Shown here: positions 23,006 through 31,193 of the stretch, piece by piece
Layout: each line of letters starts with the position of its first letter
Numbering within the stretch: the stretch's first letter is position 1
Assembly: GCA_025935195.1 (NCBI GenBank)
Contig: JAICVS010000008.1
Span: forward strand, 1-57,163
Origin: Ktedonobacterales bacterium
GTDB lineage: Bacteria; Chloroflexota; Ktedonobacteria; Ktedonobacterales; JADMIN01
Length of the DNA stretch: 57,163 nt
Direction: 5' to 3'
Notes under the pieces: model-generated
The model's database searches: none
What the model was told of the DNA's origin: nothing
The model's input: only the letters and a program-made list of their open reading frames with translations
Made by a program: the position numbers and the translations under genes

Positions 23006-24685
23006 TCACGCCGATTCGCTTGCCGCATCGAATTTGGCGAAGAGCGGCGTGGGCGGCGGGAGCGGGCGGCCTGCGGGAAGCTGTTCGGGCTGCCAGGGGG
23101 ATGAGGCGGCCATGCCTGGCTGGCCGAGCAGCTCGTGCAGCCGCTGCGAGGAGAAGGGCAAGTACGGCGCGAAGAGCGTTTTGAGGGCGGCGAGCACGTG
23201 TAGCATGACGTACATGGTGGTGGCGGCGCGCTGTGGGTCGAGGCGGATGACTTTCCAGGGCGCGCGCTCGTCCAGGTAGCGGTTGGCGGCACGGGCGAGC
23301 GCCATTGCGCCGGAGAGACCGTCGCGCAGGCGCACGGCCTCGATGGCCGCGCCGACCTCGGTGAAGGCGCGCGCGACCTCGTCCAGCATCGCCGTGTCGG
23401 CGGGGGCGAGCGGGCCGGGCGTGGGGACGCGGCCGGCGAAATGGCGCTGGATGAAGGTGAGCACGCGATGGGCGGCGTTGCCGTAGGCGGCGACCAGCTC
23501 GTCATTGTTGCGGCGCACCAGCTCGTGGGCGATGAAGGCGGTGTCGCGCCCTTCGGGCAGGACACTGGCGAGGTAGTAGCGCAGCGGGTCGGCGCCGTAG
23601 CGGTCGAGCACGTCGCGCGTCCCGATCACGTTGCCGCGGCTGGCGGAGGCTTTGCTGCCGCCCATCGTCATGAACTCGTTGGCGGGTACGTCGTAGGGCA
23701 GGGTGAGGGCGCCGAAGCCGAGCAGCATCGCCGGCCAGAAGATGGTGTGGAAGGCGATGTTGTCTTTGCCGATGAAGTAGTACGAGCGCGAGGGGGCGGG
23801 TTGGCCGGGCGGCTGAATCCACCAGCGGCGCCAGGCATCCGGTTCGCCGCGCCGCGCGGCCCATTCGATGCTGGCGGAGTAGTAGCCGATCACGGCATCG
23901 AACCAGACGTAGATGCGCTTGTCTTCGTAGCCGGGCAGGGGGATGGGCACGCCCCAGTCGAGGTCGCGCGTGATGGCGCGGGGCCGCAGGCCTTCTTTGA
24001 GCCAGTTGAGGGCGAAGTTGAGCGCGTTGGGGCGCCAGTGGTCTTTGTTGGCGAGCAGCCAGGCACGCAACGGCTGCTCGAACTTGGGCAGATCGAAGAA
24101 GAAGTGCTCGGTGGCGCGGATCTCGACGTCCGGCCGGCCGCAGAGGCGGCAGTGCGGCGCGAGCAGCTGCGTGGGGTCGAGGGTGCGGCCGCAGTTGTCG
24201 CACTGGTCGCCGCGGGCGCTCTCGTAGCCACAGTAGGGGCAGGTGCCCTCGACGTAGCGGTCCGGCAGGAAGCGGCGGTCGTGCGGGCAGTAGGGCGAGT
24301 CCATCTGGTCTTTGAAGACGTAGCCGCGCTCCAGCAGGCGCAGGAAGAACTCTTGCGTGCGCTGGGCGTGATTTTCGCTGGTAGTCTCAGTGTAGAGGTC
24401 GAACCCAATGCCGAGCCGATCCAGCATCTCGACGATCTGGCGGTGGTAGCGCGTGGCAAGCTCGCGCGGGGTGACGCCCTCGCGGTCGGCGTCTACGGTG
24501 ATGGGGGTGCCGTGCATGTCGCTGCCGGAGACCATCAGCACGTCGCCGCCGCGCATGCGCCAGTAGCGGGCGAAGATGTCGCCGGGCAGAATCGAGCCGA
24601 CGATCTGGCCGACGTGGGTAGCACTTTTGGCGTAGGGCCAGGCGACGCAGATGAGGATGCGCTCAGGGTGTGATGGCGCGGACAT
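23006..24685 (-). CDS. metG: Methionyl-tRNA synthetase with atypical signature motifs
   Basis: The product has 559 residues and charges tRNA(Met) with methionine. The Rossmann core opens AWPYAKSATHVGQIVGS. Four zinc-binding pairs sit in the knuckle region (C133/H135, C149/C152, C162/C165, C179/C182), followed by EHFFFDLP, the KDN region and an anticodon-binding domain (NNDELVAAYGN). It lacks a C-terminal EMAP domain. The HIGH motif reads HVGQ (24-27) and KMSKS reads KASAS (345-349). Actinobacterial-type MetRS have KFSTS, so loss of the second Lys is not unique, but HVGQ is odd. It is transcribed from an extended -10 promoter. Confidence 0.85.
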   Translation of the reverse strand: MSAPSHPERILICVAWPYAKSATHVGQIVGSILPGDIFARYWRMRGGDVLMVSGSDMHGTPITVDADREGVTPRELATRYHRQIVEMLDRLGIGFDLYTETTSENHAQRTQEFFLRLLERGYVFKDQMDSPYCPHDRRFLPDRYVEGTCPYCGYESARGDQCDNCGRTLDPTQLLAPHCRLCGRPDVEIRATEHFFFDLPKFEQPLRAWLLANKDHWRPNALNFALNWLKEGLRPRAITRDLDWGVPIPLPGYEDKRIYVWFDAVIGYYSASIEWAARRGEPDAWRRWWIQPPGQPAPSRSYYFIGKDNIAFHTIFWPAMLLGFGALTLPYDVPANEFMTMGGSKASASRGNVIGTRDVLDRYGADPLRYYLASVLPEGRDTAFIAHELVRRNNDELVAAYGNAAHRVLTFIQRHFAGRVPTPGPLAPADTAMLDEVARAFTEVGAAIEAVRLRDGLSGAMALARAANRYLDERAPWKVIRLDPQRAATTMYVMLHVLAALKTLFAPYLPFSSQRLHELLGQPGMAASSPWQPEQLPAGRPLPPPTPLFAKFDAASESA

Positions 24686-24738
24686 AGGTCGGCTGCTCCT
24701 CTCCGCTGGATCGTCTGGATTGCTGGGATGCGAAGGCG

Positions 24739-24747
24739 ATTATAGCA
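24739..24747 (-). promoter_or_regulatory. Extended -10 promoter for metG
   Basis: The minus strand reads TGCTATAAT, a perfect -10 box with the TGn extension, about 54 bases before the metG start. The -35 region is poor (TCGGCA), as is usual for extended -10 promoters. Confidence 0.6.
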
Positions 24748-24767
24748 TGGCATGCGCCGGCTGCCGA

Positions 24768-24845
24768 GAGGGTGCGGAGAGGGTGCGGAGACGTTCGGTC
24801 GCACAGTGGCTAGCCGGATTGGGCCGTACCGGATTGGGCCGTACC
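24768..24845. repeat. Two short tandem duplications
   Basis: GAGGGTGCGGA occurs twice in tandem (24768-24789). Then GGATTGGGCCGTACC occurs twice in tandem (24816-24845), with a third degenerate start (GGGATGGG). Both lie upstream of the metG promoter and of the small rightward gene. Confidence 0.8.
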
Positions 24846-24955
24846 GGGATGGGTGAAACGCGCGCCCGTATGTGTTACTATGAGAGTTGGTGATGGGCGA
24901 TGTGCTGTTAGCATTACCCCTCGCGCGATGTCGTTTCGTTCGAGGAAAGAAGACC

Positions 24956-25171
24956 ATGTCCCTGTATTATCGGAATGAGCAGACAGGTGCGGAGGCGCGC
25001 ATGGGGCGCACTGGGTCCGGGTTCTACGTCGAGGCCTGGCACCCCGATTTCACGCTGCCGCTGCGCAAGACGTACGACTGGTATCAGCACGATCTGGCCG
25101 CTCGTGACTTCGAGGTGCTGCGCGCGGTTGTCGGCGCGAGCGGCGAGCGGCAGGAGGCCTTCGCGAGCTGA
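24956..25171 (+). CDS. Small conserved-looking hypothetical protein
   Basis: The product has 71 residues, starting MSLYYRNEQTGAEARMG with GAGGAAAG a few bases before the ATG at 24956. The composition is soluble, aromatic-rich in the middle (FYVEAWHPDF, KTYDWYQHDL) and ends EAFAS. No family is recognised. A G+C-rich hairpin with a T-rich tail about 120 bp downstream supports an independent short transcript. Confidence 0.55.
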   Translation: MSLYYRNEQTGAEARMGRTGSGFYVEAWHPDFTLPLRKTYDWYQHDLAARDFEVLRAVVGASGERQEAFAS

Positions 25172-25288
25172 AGGCCGCGACTCACTCAGCGTTCAGCGTC
25201 CGGAGTACAATGACGTACACCGCCCGCGCGACGAGCGCGGCTCCCATACGCGCGATCTCACTTCGTGATCGATCTCGCACTCATGCGT

Positions 25289-25325
25289 CCGCCGGCTGTA
25301 TGGCCGGCGGGCGTCTTTGTTTGTC
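25289..25325 (+). terminator. Intrinsic terminator candidate
   Basis: CCGCCGGC (25289-25296), loop TGTATG, GCCGGCGG (25303-25310), then a T-rich GCGTCTTTGTTTG. It lies downstream of the 71-residue protein gene. Confidence 0.6.
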
Positions 25326-25330
25326 GGCTT

Positions 25331-25367
25331 CCCGGCATAAATGCCAGGGGTAATCCCTGGCCGCGCA
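25331..25367. repeat. Palindromic repeat family B, copy 4
   Basis: CCCGGCATAAATGCCAGGGG then TAATCCCTGGCCGCGC. The tail matches copy 1 (TAATCTCTGGTCCGCGC), so the repeat unit extends beyond the palindrome. Confidence 0.7.
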
Positions 25368-25404
25368 CGAGTGGAATATGACAACACCCCAGAACAAGCC
25401 CGTA

Positions 25405-26076
25405 TCATGCCCCGCTCGCGCCTGCCTGCTCGCCGTGACGCGCTGGCGGTTGTGCGGGGGAGCCGCTCGGCGCGAACGGCGGCGACGGCGGCGCGGTGAT
25501 GTCCAGCGAGGCTTCGACATCGCCGCCCACGTAGCGCATGTGGAAGGGGAAGCCGGCGAAACGCAGCACCTCGATCATGCGCGCGTTGCTGCCCATGGTG
25601 ATGGCGACGAAGCGCGTGAAGCCGTGGGCGCGGCCGTAGGCCGCCAGATGGTACAGCAGGGCGGTGGCGATGCCCTTGCCCTGCCAGTCGTCCCGCACGA
25701 CGAAGGCGATCTCCGCCGTTGTTGTGTCGGTGCGGTCGTAGCGCACGACGGCGATGATCTCCTCGGCCTCGCCGCTGCCAACCGTCGCCACCAGCGCCAT
25801 GCGGTTCACATAGTCCACATGGGTGAACCGCTCCGCCAACTCCTCGCTGAGCTGTGGCAGCATGCGGAAGAAGCGGAAGACGATCGCGTCGGCCGAGAGC
25901 CGCCCATGCAGGCGGCGCAGGCGGTCCATATCGTCGGGGCGGATGGCGCGCATGCGCACGATGGCGCCGTCGCGCAGCGGCAGGCGCGCGTCGAGACACA
26001 GCGCGCCCGGTGGTGGCGCTATCTCTGGCCCGGCGTGCGCGGCAGGCATGGCAGGCGGCTGGGTTCCAGCATTCAT
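25405..26076 (-). CDS. GNAT-family N-acetyltransferase
   Basis: The product has 223 residues, one GNAT domain at about 35-185. It opens with VRMRAIRPDDMDRLRRLH and carries the acetyl-CoA motif A VRDDWQGKGIATALL (Q-x-x-G-x-A type). The segment IVFRFFRMLPQLSEELAERF resembles the GNAT domains fused to acyl-CoA synthetases that acetylate lysines. The Pro-rich N- and C-terminal tails look disordered. Substrate is unknown. The gene is divergent from the nuo operon across a 339-bp gap. Confidence 0.85.
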   Translation of the reverse strand: MNAGTQPPAMPAAHAGPEIAPPPGALCLDARLPLRDGAIVRMRAIRPDDMDRLRRLHGRLSADAIVFRFFRMLPQLSEELAERFTHVDYVNRMALVATVGSGEAEEIIAVVRYDRTDTTTAEIAFVVRDDWQGKGIATALLYHLAAYGRAHGFTRFVAITMGSNARMIEVLRFAGFPFHMRYVGGDVEASLDITAPPSPPFAPSGSPAQPPARHGEQAGASGA

Positions 26077-26415
26077 CGCTTCCGCTCCTTCGCTGGTGGT
26101 GGCACACGAACACGCTCCCGCGCGGGCGCGCCCTCCATTTTATCGCCGCCGCCACACAGACGTGTCACGCATCCGCGCGGCGTGTCACATGGATGTCACA
26201 TAGGTATCACAGGGTGGCTCGCAGAGGCAACAGAGGGCTCGCACGACAGTCAGCAAGCGTGCCGGCCGATTGACGCCAACTGCTATAATAACAGATGGCG
26301 CCCCACAGGCTGCCCGCATTCCCCACGCCTCCACATCCGTTGCTGGTACAGATCACACCAGATTGTGCCGCTCTTTCGCGTTCCCGGCTCTTATGCTGGG
26401 CGAGGGTTGAAACGC
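26077..26415. other. Divergent promoter region GNAT / nuoJ
   Basis: No gene is supported in this 339-bp gap. It contains the extended -10 element at 26281-26289, which would give the nuo transcript a leader of about 120 bases. I see no clear operator or riboswitch fold. Confidence 0.5.
26281..26289 (+). promoter_or_regulatory. Extended -10 promoter for nuoJKLMN
   Basis: TGCTATAAT, identical to the element before metG on the other strand. A TTGACG at 26270 is only 8 bases away, too close for a -35 box. Confidence 0.55.
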
Positions 26416-26946
26416 ATGACGATTGATGTGCCCGCCGTCGCGTTCTGGGTGATCGCGATCATTCTCGTCGGCTCCGCTTTGGCCGTGGTCGTGATGCCAA
26501 AGATCGTGCATGCCGCGCTCTTTCTGGTGGCGGTCTTCGGCGCGGCGGCCGGCATCTACGTGCTGCTGAACGCGGAGTTCATCGCTATCGTGCAAGTGCT
26601 GATCTACGCGGGCGCCGTCACCATCCTCATCCTCTTTGCCATCATGCTCACGCAGAACAGTATGTCGCGCGTGAGCAATCCCTTCAGCGGCCAATGGTGG
26701 CTGGCGGGGCTGATCTGCGTGCTGCTGGCCGCTGGTATCATTTTCGCCGTCAACAGCAGCCCGATGGCAGCTGGCGCGGCCAGCGACGCGCTGCCGCTCG
26801 CCAACGCGGCCGGTGGCACGGTGGTGAAGCTGGGCCAGCTGCTCTACAGCCCCTTCGCGTACAGCTACGTGCTGCCGTTCGAGATCGCCTCGGTGGTGCT
26901 GCTGGTCGCCATCGTTGGCGCGATCATGATCGGCCGGGAGGAGTAG
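26416..26946 (+). CDS. nuoJ: NADH-quinone oxidoreductase subunit J
   Basis: A 176-residue membrane-arm subunit of respiratory complex I with five helices. Family marks are the N-terminal helix pair around VMPKIVHAALFLVAVFGAAA, YVLLNAEFIAIVQVLIYAGA (helix 3, near the E-channel) and LFAIML. The frame is open far upstream, but similarity begins at MTIDVPAVAFW, ATG 26416. It is the first gene of a nuoJKLMN run; no peripheral-arm genes precede it here. Confidence 0.93.
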   Translation: MTIDVPAVAFWVIAIILVGSALAVVVMPKIVHAALFLVAVFGAAAGIYVLLNAEFIAIVQVLIYAGAVTILILFAIMLTQNSMSRVSNPFSGQWWLAGLICVLLAAGIIFAVNSSPMAAGAASDALPLANAAGGTVVKLGQLLYSPFAYSYVLPFEIASVVLLVAIVGAIMIGREE

Positions 26947-26953
26947 CCTTCGC

Positions 26954-27301
26954 ATGATCACGCTTAACCATTTCCTCGTCCTCGGCGCGGTGCTCTTCGT
27001 GATCGGCCTCTTCGGCGCGCTCAGCAAGCGCAACGCGGTCGCCATCCTGATGAGCATCGAGATCATGCTCAACGCCGTCAACGTCACGCTGGTCGCCTTC
27101 GCCTCGGCTATCCTCAATCACGGCGGCAAGGCGCTGAACGGCGCGACGGTGGACAGCAGCCGGCTCACCGGCCAGATCTTCGCCGTCTTCATCATCACCG
27201 TCGCCGCCGCCGAGGCGTCCGTCGCGCTGGCAATGATCATCGCCATCTACCGCCGCCGCAACACGATTGACGTCGGCGAGATCAACCTGATGCGCTGGTA
27301 G
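26954..27301 (+). CDS. nuoK: NADH-quinone oxidoreductase subunit K
   Basis: A 115-residue, three-helix complex I subunit. The conserved glutamates of the E-channel are in MSIEIMLNAVNVTLVAF and in VAAAEASVALAMI. It is slightly longer than usual because of an extra loop (NHGGKALNGATVDSSR). GGAGGAG overlaps the nuoJ stop, and the genes are 7 bp apart, so translation is coupled. Confidence 0.95.
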   Translation: MITLNHFLVLGAVLFVIGLFGALSKRNAVAILMSIEIMLNAVNVTLVAFASAILNHGGKALNGATVDSSRLTGQIFAVFIITVAAAEASVALAMIIAIYRRRNTIDVGEINLMRW

Positions 27302-27344
27302 GGGGCCGCGTCCCCTCGCCGGCTCACTCCACATGGAGCTGCCC

Positions 27345-29531
27345 ATGACTCCGGTCGATCTGGTCTGGCTCGTACCCGCGCTGCCGCTGGCGGCGATGCT
27401 GATCATCTTCTTCGGCACGCGCATGGTCGAGATCGCCGTGCAGCCGCGCCCGGCCGCCGTACCCGCTCCCACCGATCACGGCGGTCATGGCGGCCACGGC
27501 CCCGCGGATGCCGCTACCACCCCCGACACCGAGGCCGGCCACGATGCAACCGATCAGACGGCGCACACCACGCATGGCGCGGCGGCGGCCGGCGGTGGAC
27601 ACGGCGAGCACGGCGGCCACACACCCTTCTGGCCGATGCTCAGCAGCATCATTGGCGTCTCGGCGCTGCTGCTCTCGTTCGCGCTTTCGCTGCTCATCCT
27701 CTGGCAGTTCCTCGACGTAAACGGCGACGTGTTCCACACGAAGAACCTGATCGCCACGGGCAAGGACATCCACCTCTATAACTGGTTCACCATCGGCAGC
27801 CTGAACTACTCGATAGATTTTCGCGTGGACACCCTGACCGTGGTGATGCTGCTCGTCGTCACCGGCGTCTCCACCCTCGTCCACCTGTACTCTATCGGCT
27901 ATATGGCCGGCGATCCCGGCTATTCGCGCTTCTACATCGAGCTGGCGCTCTTCACCGTGGCGATGCTCATCCTGGTGCTGGGCGCGAACTTCCTGGTGCT
28001 CTTCATCGGCTGGGAGCTGGTCGGCCTCTCCTCGTACCTGCTGGTCGGCTTCTGGTTCTACCATAACCCGCCGCCGCCCGGCTCCGAGGTACCGTACCCG
28101 CCGCCCGCGCAGCTCAAAGCGTTCGTCACGACGCGCCTGGGCGACTTCGGTTTCCTGATCGGCATTCTCATCCTGTTCACCGCCACGGGCACGTTCAACT
28201 TCATCGAACTGAACACCAAGACACAGGCGATGGATAAGGGGCTGTTGACGCTGGCAATGATCCTGGTCTTCTGCGGCGCGGTCGGCAAGTCCGCGCAGTT
28301 CCCGCTGCACGTCTGGCTACCAGACGCGATGGCCGGCCCGACGCCGGTGAGCGCGCTGATCCACGCCGCGACGATGGTCGCCGCCGGCGTCTATCTCGTC
28401 GCGCGGCTCTTCCCGATCTATGAGGGCGTGGCGGGGCCGCAGGCGCTGGCGGTAGTAGGCTATACCGGCGCGTTTACGGCGCTGTTCGCCGCCACCATCG
28501 CGCTGACGCAGAACGACATCAAGGGCGTGCTGGCGTACTCGACCATCAGCCAGCTTGGCTACATGTTCGCCGGCCTGGCCGTGGCTGACACCAACACCGT
28601 CGGCATGTACCACCTCTTCACCCACGCCTTCTTCAAGGCGCTGCTGTTCCTTGGCTCCGGTAGCGTCATCCACGCCATCGGCGCGCAGGACATGCGCAAG
28701 ATGGGCGGACTTGCGCGCTTCATGCCCTGGACCGCCGGCACGATCCTCGTCGCCACCCTCGCCATCTCCGGCATCCCGCCTTTCTCCGGCTTCTGGAGCA
28801 AAGACCCCATCATCACGACAGCGCTGGAGAAGGGCAACTACATCATCTACGGCCTGACGCTCTTCACGGCGTTCCTGACCGCCTTCTACATGTTCCGCCT
28901 CTTCATCCTCACCTTCGGCGGCCAGGGTAGCTTCCTCGGCCTGTGGGGCGGGCACGACCAGTATCGCGGCGACGCCCATCCGCGCGAGTCGCCGCGAGTG
29001 ATGACGTTCCCGCTGGTGGTGCTGGCGCTGGCGACCATCCTGATCGGCCTCGCGGGGTTCGCCGGCTTCAATCAGGGCTTCGCCTGGTTCCTCAATCACG
29101 GTGTGAACGTGGACTTCCCCGTCGCCCCGGCGCTGGACGCGAACACATTCATCGGCGTCGGCGCGGGCGTGCTCGGCATCCTGCTCGCCATCGCCGTCTA
29201 CGGCTACGGTCTGCGGCTCAACGTCGCCCTCGCCAGCAGCGCCGTGACGCGCCCCATCTACCGGCTGCTCTACCGCCGCTACTTCCTGGACGAGCTGTAC
29301 CTCTGGCTCATCCGGGTGGTCGTGCTCGGCCTCTCGAACCTCTGCGCGCTCTTCGACGCCTACGTGATAGACGGCATCGTGAACGGCTCGGCGCGCGCCG
29401 TGCGCGGGCTGGGCAACATCACGCGGCGCTCCGAGACCGGCATACTGCAAAACTACGGCGCGGCGATCTTCGGTGGCGCGATGATCATCCTGATCCTCGT
29501 CTTCGTCGCCACCGGCGCGATCGGCAGATAG
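27345..29531 (+). CDS. nuoL: NADH-quinone oxidoreductase subunit L with His-rich insert
   Basis: The distal antiporter-like proton-pumping subunit, 728 residues (typical about 610-670). Key residues include the Glu in GWELVGLSSYLLVGFW, the Lys in GKSAQFPLHVWLPDAM and the Lys in HAFFKALLFL; the C-terminal lateral helix region follows. Between helix 1 and helix 2, residues 45-92 are Gly/His-rich with nine histidines (DHGGHGGHG, GHGEHGGH), which accounts for part of the extra length. GGAG lies 6 bases before ATG 27345, favoured over ATG 27333. Confidence 0.95.
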   Translation: MTPVDLVWLVPALPLAAMLIIFFGTRMVEIAVQPRPAAVPAPTDHGGHGGHGPADAATTPDTEAGHDATDQTAHTTHGAAAAGGGHGEHGGHTPFWPMLSSIIGVSALLLSFALSLLILWQFLDVNGDVFHTKNLIATGKDIHLYNWFTIGSLNYSIDFRVDTLTVVMLLVVTGVSTLVHLYSIGYMAGDPGYSRFYIELALFTVAMLILVLGANFLVLFIGWELVGLSSYLLVGFWFYHNPPPPGSEVPYPPPAQLKAFVTTRLGDFGFLIGILILFTATGTFNFIELNTKTQAMDKGLLTLAMILVFCGAVGKSAQFPLHVWLPDAMAGPTPVSALIHAATMVAAGVYLVARLFPIYEGVAGPQALAVVGYTGAFTALFAATIALTQNDIKGVLAYSTISQLGYMFAGLAVADTNTVGMYHLFTHAFFKALLFLGSGSVIHAIGAQDMRKMGGLARFMPWTAGTILVATLAISGIPPFSGFWSKDPIITTALEKGNYIIYGLTLFTAFLTAFYMFRLFILTFGGQGSFLGLWGGHDQYRGDAHPRESPRVMTFPLVVLALATILIGLAGFAGFNQGFAWFLNHGVNVDFPVAPALDANTFIGVGAGVLGILLAIAVYGYGLRLNVALASSAVTRPIYRLLYRRYFLDELYLWLIRVVVLGLSNLCALFDAYVIDGIVNGSARAVRGLGNITRRSETGILQNYGAAIFGGAMIILILVFVATGAIGR

Positions 29532-29556
29532 ACCCAAGCGGGAAAGGAACGCTCTC

Positions 29557-31131
29557 ATGCAATGGCTGCTGCCGGTCATCGTCTTCGCGCCCGCCATCGC
29601 TGGCGTGGCGCTGCTGCTCTTCCCACAGCGGCCGGCGAAGCTGATCGCCGCCGGCGCGACGCTCGCCGTCTTCCTCCTCAGCCTCTGGCTCTACTTCGGC
29701 CTGCTCAATGGCAGCGCCACCACCTTCGGCGATGTGCTGCATCCGCAGTGGGCGGTGGACGAGCCGTGGATCAACATCGCGCTCGGCACCTTCCACTTCC
29801 GTGTGGACTACGCGCTGGGCGCCGACGGGCTGAGCATGCCCATGATCGTGCTCAACGCACTGCTGACCTTCCTGGCCGTCGTCGGCTCCTGGCACATTGA
29901 TCGGCGCATCAAGTTCTATCTGGCGCTGATACTCATCCTGGAGACCGGCGTGATGGGCGTCTTCGCTGCCTTCGACCTCTTCCTCTTCATCCTGTTTTGG
30001 GAGGTCGAGCTGATCCCGATGTTCCTGCTGATCGGCATCTGGGGCGGTGCGCGGCGCGAGTATGCGGCCTGGAAGTTCCTGATCTACACGCTGGTCGGCT
30101 CGTCGTTCACGCTGGCCGGCATCTTCCTGATCTACGTGCAGACCGGCGGGCAGAGCGCGACGTATCAACACTACGCCAGTGTCGCTAGCCAGCTTACCGG
30201 CTCACTGCCGCTCTTCGGCGGCTCGGTCTCGCTGCCGCTGGTGCTCTTCCTGCTGCTCTTCGCCGGCTTCGCGGTGAAGATTCCGATGTGGCCGGTGCAT
30301 ACCTGGCTGCCGGACGCGCACACCGAGGCGCCGACGGCGGTGAGCGTGCTGTTGGCTGGCGTGCTGCTCAAGATGGGCGCGTACGGCCTCATCCGCATTT
30401 GCCTGGGCTTCGTGCCGCAGGGCGTGCAGGAGATCGCGCCGCTCTTGGGCATCGTCGCGGCGATCAATGTGCTGTGGGGCGCTGGCGCCTCGATGGTGCA
30501 GCACGATATGAAGAAGATGATCGCCTACGCCAGCGTCAGCCACATGGGCTACGTCCTGCTCGGCGTGGCGGGGGCGGCGGCCAGCGTGGGCGGGGCGAGC
30601 CTGCTGGACTTCCGCCAGGCGGCGCTCACCGGCGCGACGCTGCAGATGTTCACCCACGGCGCGATCACCGGCATGCTGTTCTTCTGCGTCGGCGTGCTCT
30701 ACGACAAGGCACACACACGCGAGATTGACATCTTCGGCGGCATCGCCACGCGCATGCCGCGCGAGATCACGCTGTATTCCATCGCATGCTTTGCCTCGCT
30801 GGGCTTGCCCGCGCTGGCTGGCTTCGTCGCGGAGTACCTTGTCTTCACGGGGACGTACGCACTGCTGCCCGCACAGACGGTCTTCGCCGTCTTCGGCGTG
30901 GTGCTGACGGCGGGCTACTTGCTGTGGATGCTGCGCCGCTCCTTCTTCGGTCCGCTCAATCTCAAATGGCGTGGGCTGACCGACGCCACGCTGCGCGAGG
31001 CGTTCCCGCTGGCCGCGCTGGCGGTGGTCATCCTCTTCGTTGGCATCTATCCCCAACCACTGGTCGATCTGATCACGCCGGCCATGCAACAGACATTGCA
31101 TACCGTGGTGCAGGCGCTGGCGGTACACTGA
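29557..31131 (+). CDS. nuoM: NADH-quinone oxidoreductase subunit M
   Basis: A 524-residue antiporter-like complex I subunit with about 14 helices. Signatures: LFWEVELIPMFLLIG (conserved Glu), KIPMWPVHTWLPDAHTEAPT (conserved Lys), LLAGVLLKMGAYG and MKKMIAYASVSHMGYVLLG. AAAGGAA precedes the ATG, 25 bp after nuoL. It pumps protons during quinone reduction. Length and residues are normal. Confidence 0.96.
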   Translation: MQWLLPVIVFAPAIAGVALLLFPQRPAKLIAAGATLAVFLLSLWLYFGLLNGSATTFGDVLHPQWAVDEPWINIALGTFHFRVDYALGADGLSMPMIVLNALLTFLAVVGSWHIDRRIKFYLALILILETGVMGVFAAFDLFLFILFWEVELIPMFLLIGIWGGARREYAAWKFLIYTLVGSSFTLAGIFLIYVQTGGQSATYQHYASVASQLTGSLPLFGGSVSLPLVLFLLLFAGFAVKIPMWPVHTWLPDAHTEAPTAVSVLLAGVLLKMGAYGLIRICLGFVPQGVQEIAPLLGIVAAINVLWGAGASMVQHDMKKMIAYASVSHMGYVLLGVAGAAASVGGASLLDFRQAALTGATLQMFTHGAITGMLFFCVGVLYDKAHTREIDIFGGIATRMPREITLYSIACFASLGLPALAGFVAEYLVFTGTYALLPAQTVFAVFGVVLTAGYLLWMLRRSFFGPLNLKWRGLTDATLREAFPLAALAVVILFVGIYPQPLVDLITPAMQQTLHTVVQALAVH

Positions 31132-31193
31132 GCGCGGAACCAGGCATAGGCATATACGAGCGACGAGCATAGACAAGCGGCAGGAGCAGGACT

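Noticed and set aside
23006..24685. MetRS as a pseudogene
   Set aside because: The frame is intact over 559 residues with all other motifs and a strong promoter. Motif variants such as KFSTS are known in related enzymes, so degeneration is not shown.
26270..26289. TTGACG plus TATAAT as a full sigma70 promoter for nuoJ
   Set aside because: The spacing is only 8 bases; the site was kept only as an extended -10 element.
27324..29597. Two antisense frames opposite nuoL
   Set aside because: Same shadow effect of high third-position G+C; no start signals and no domains.
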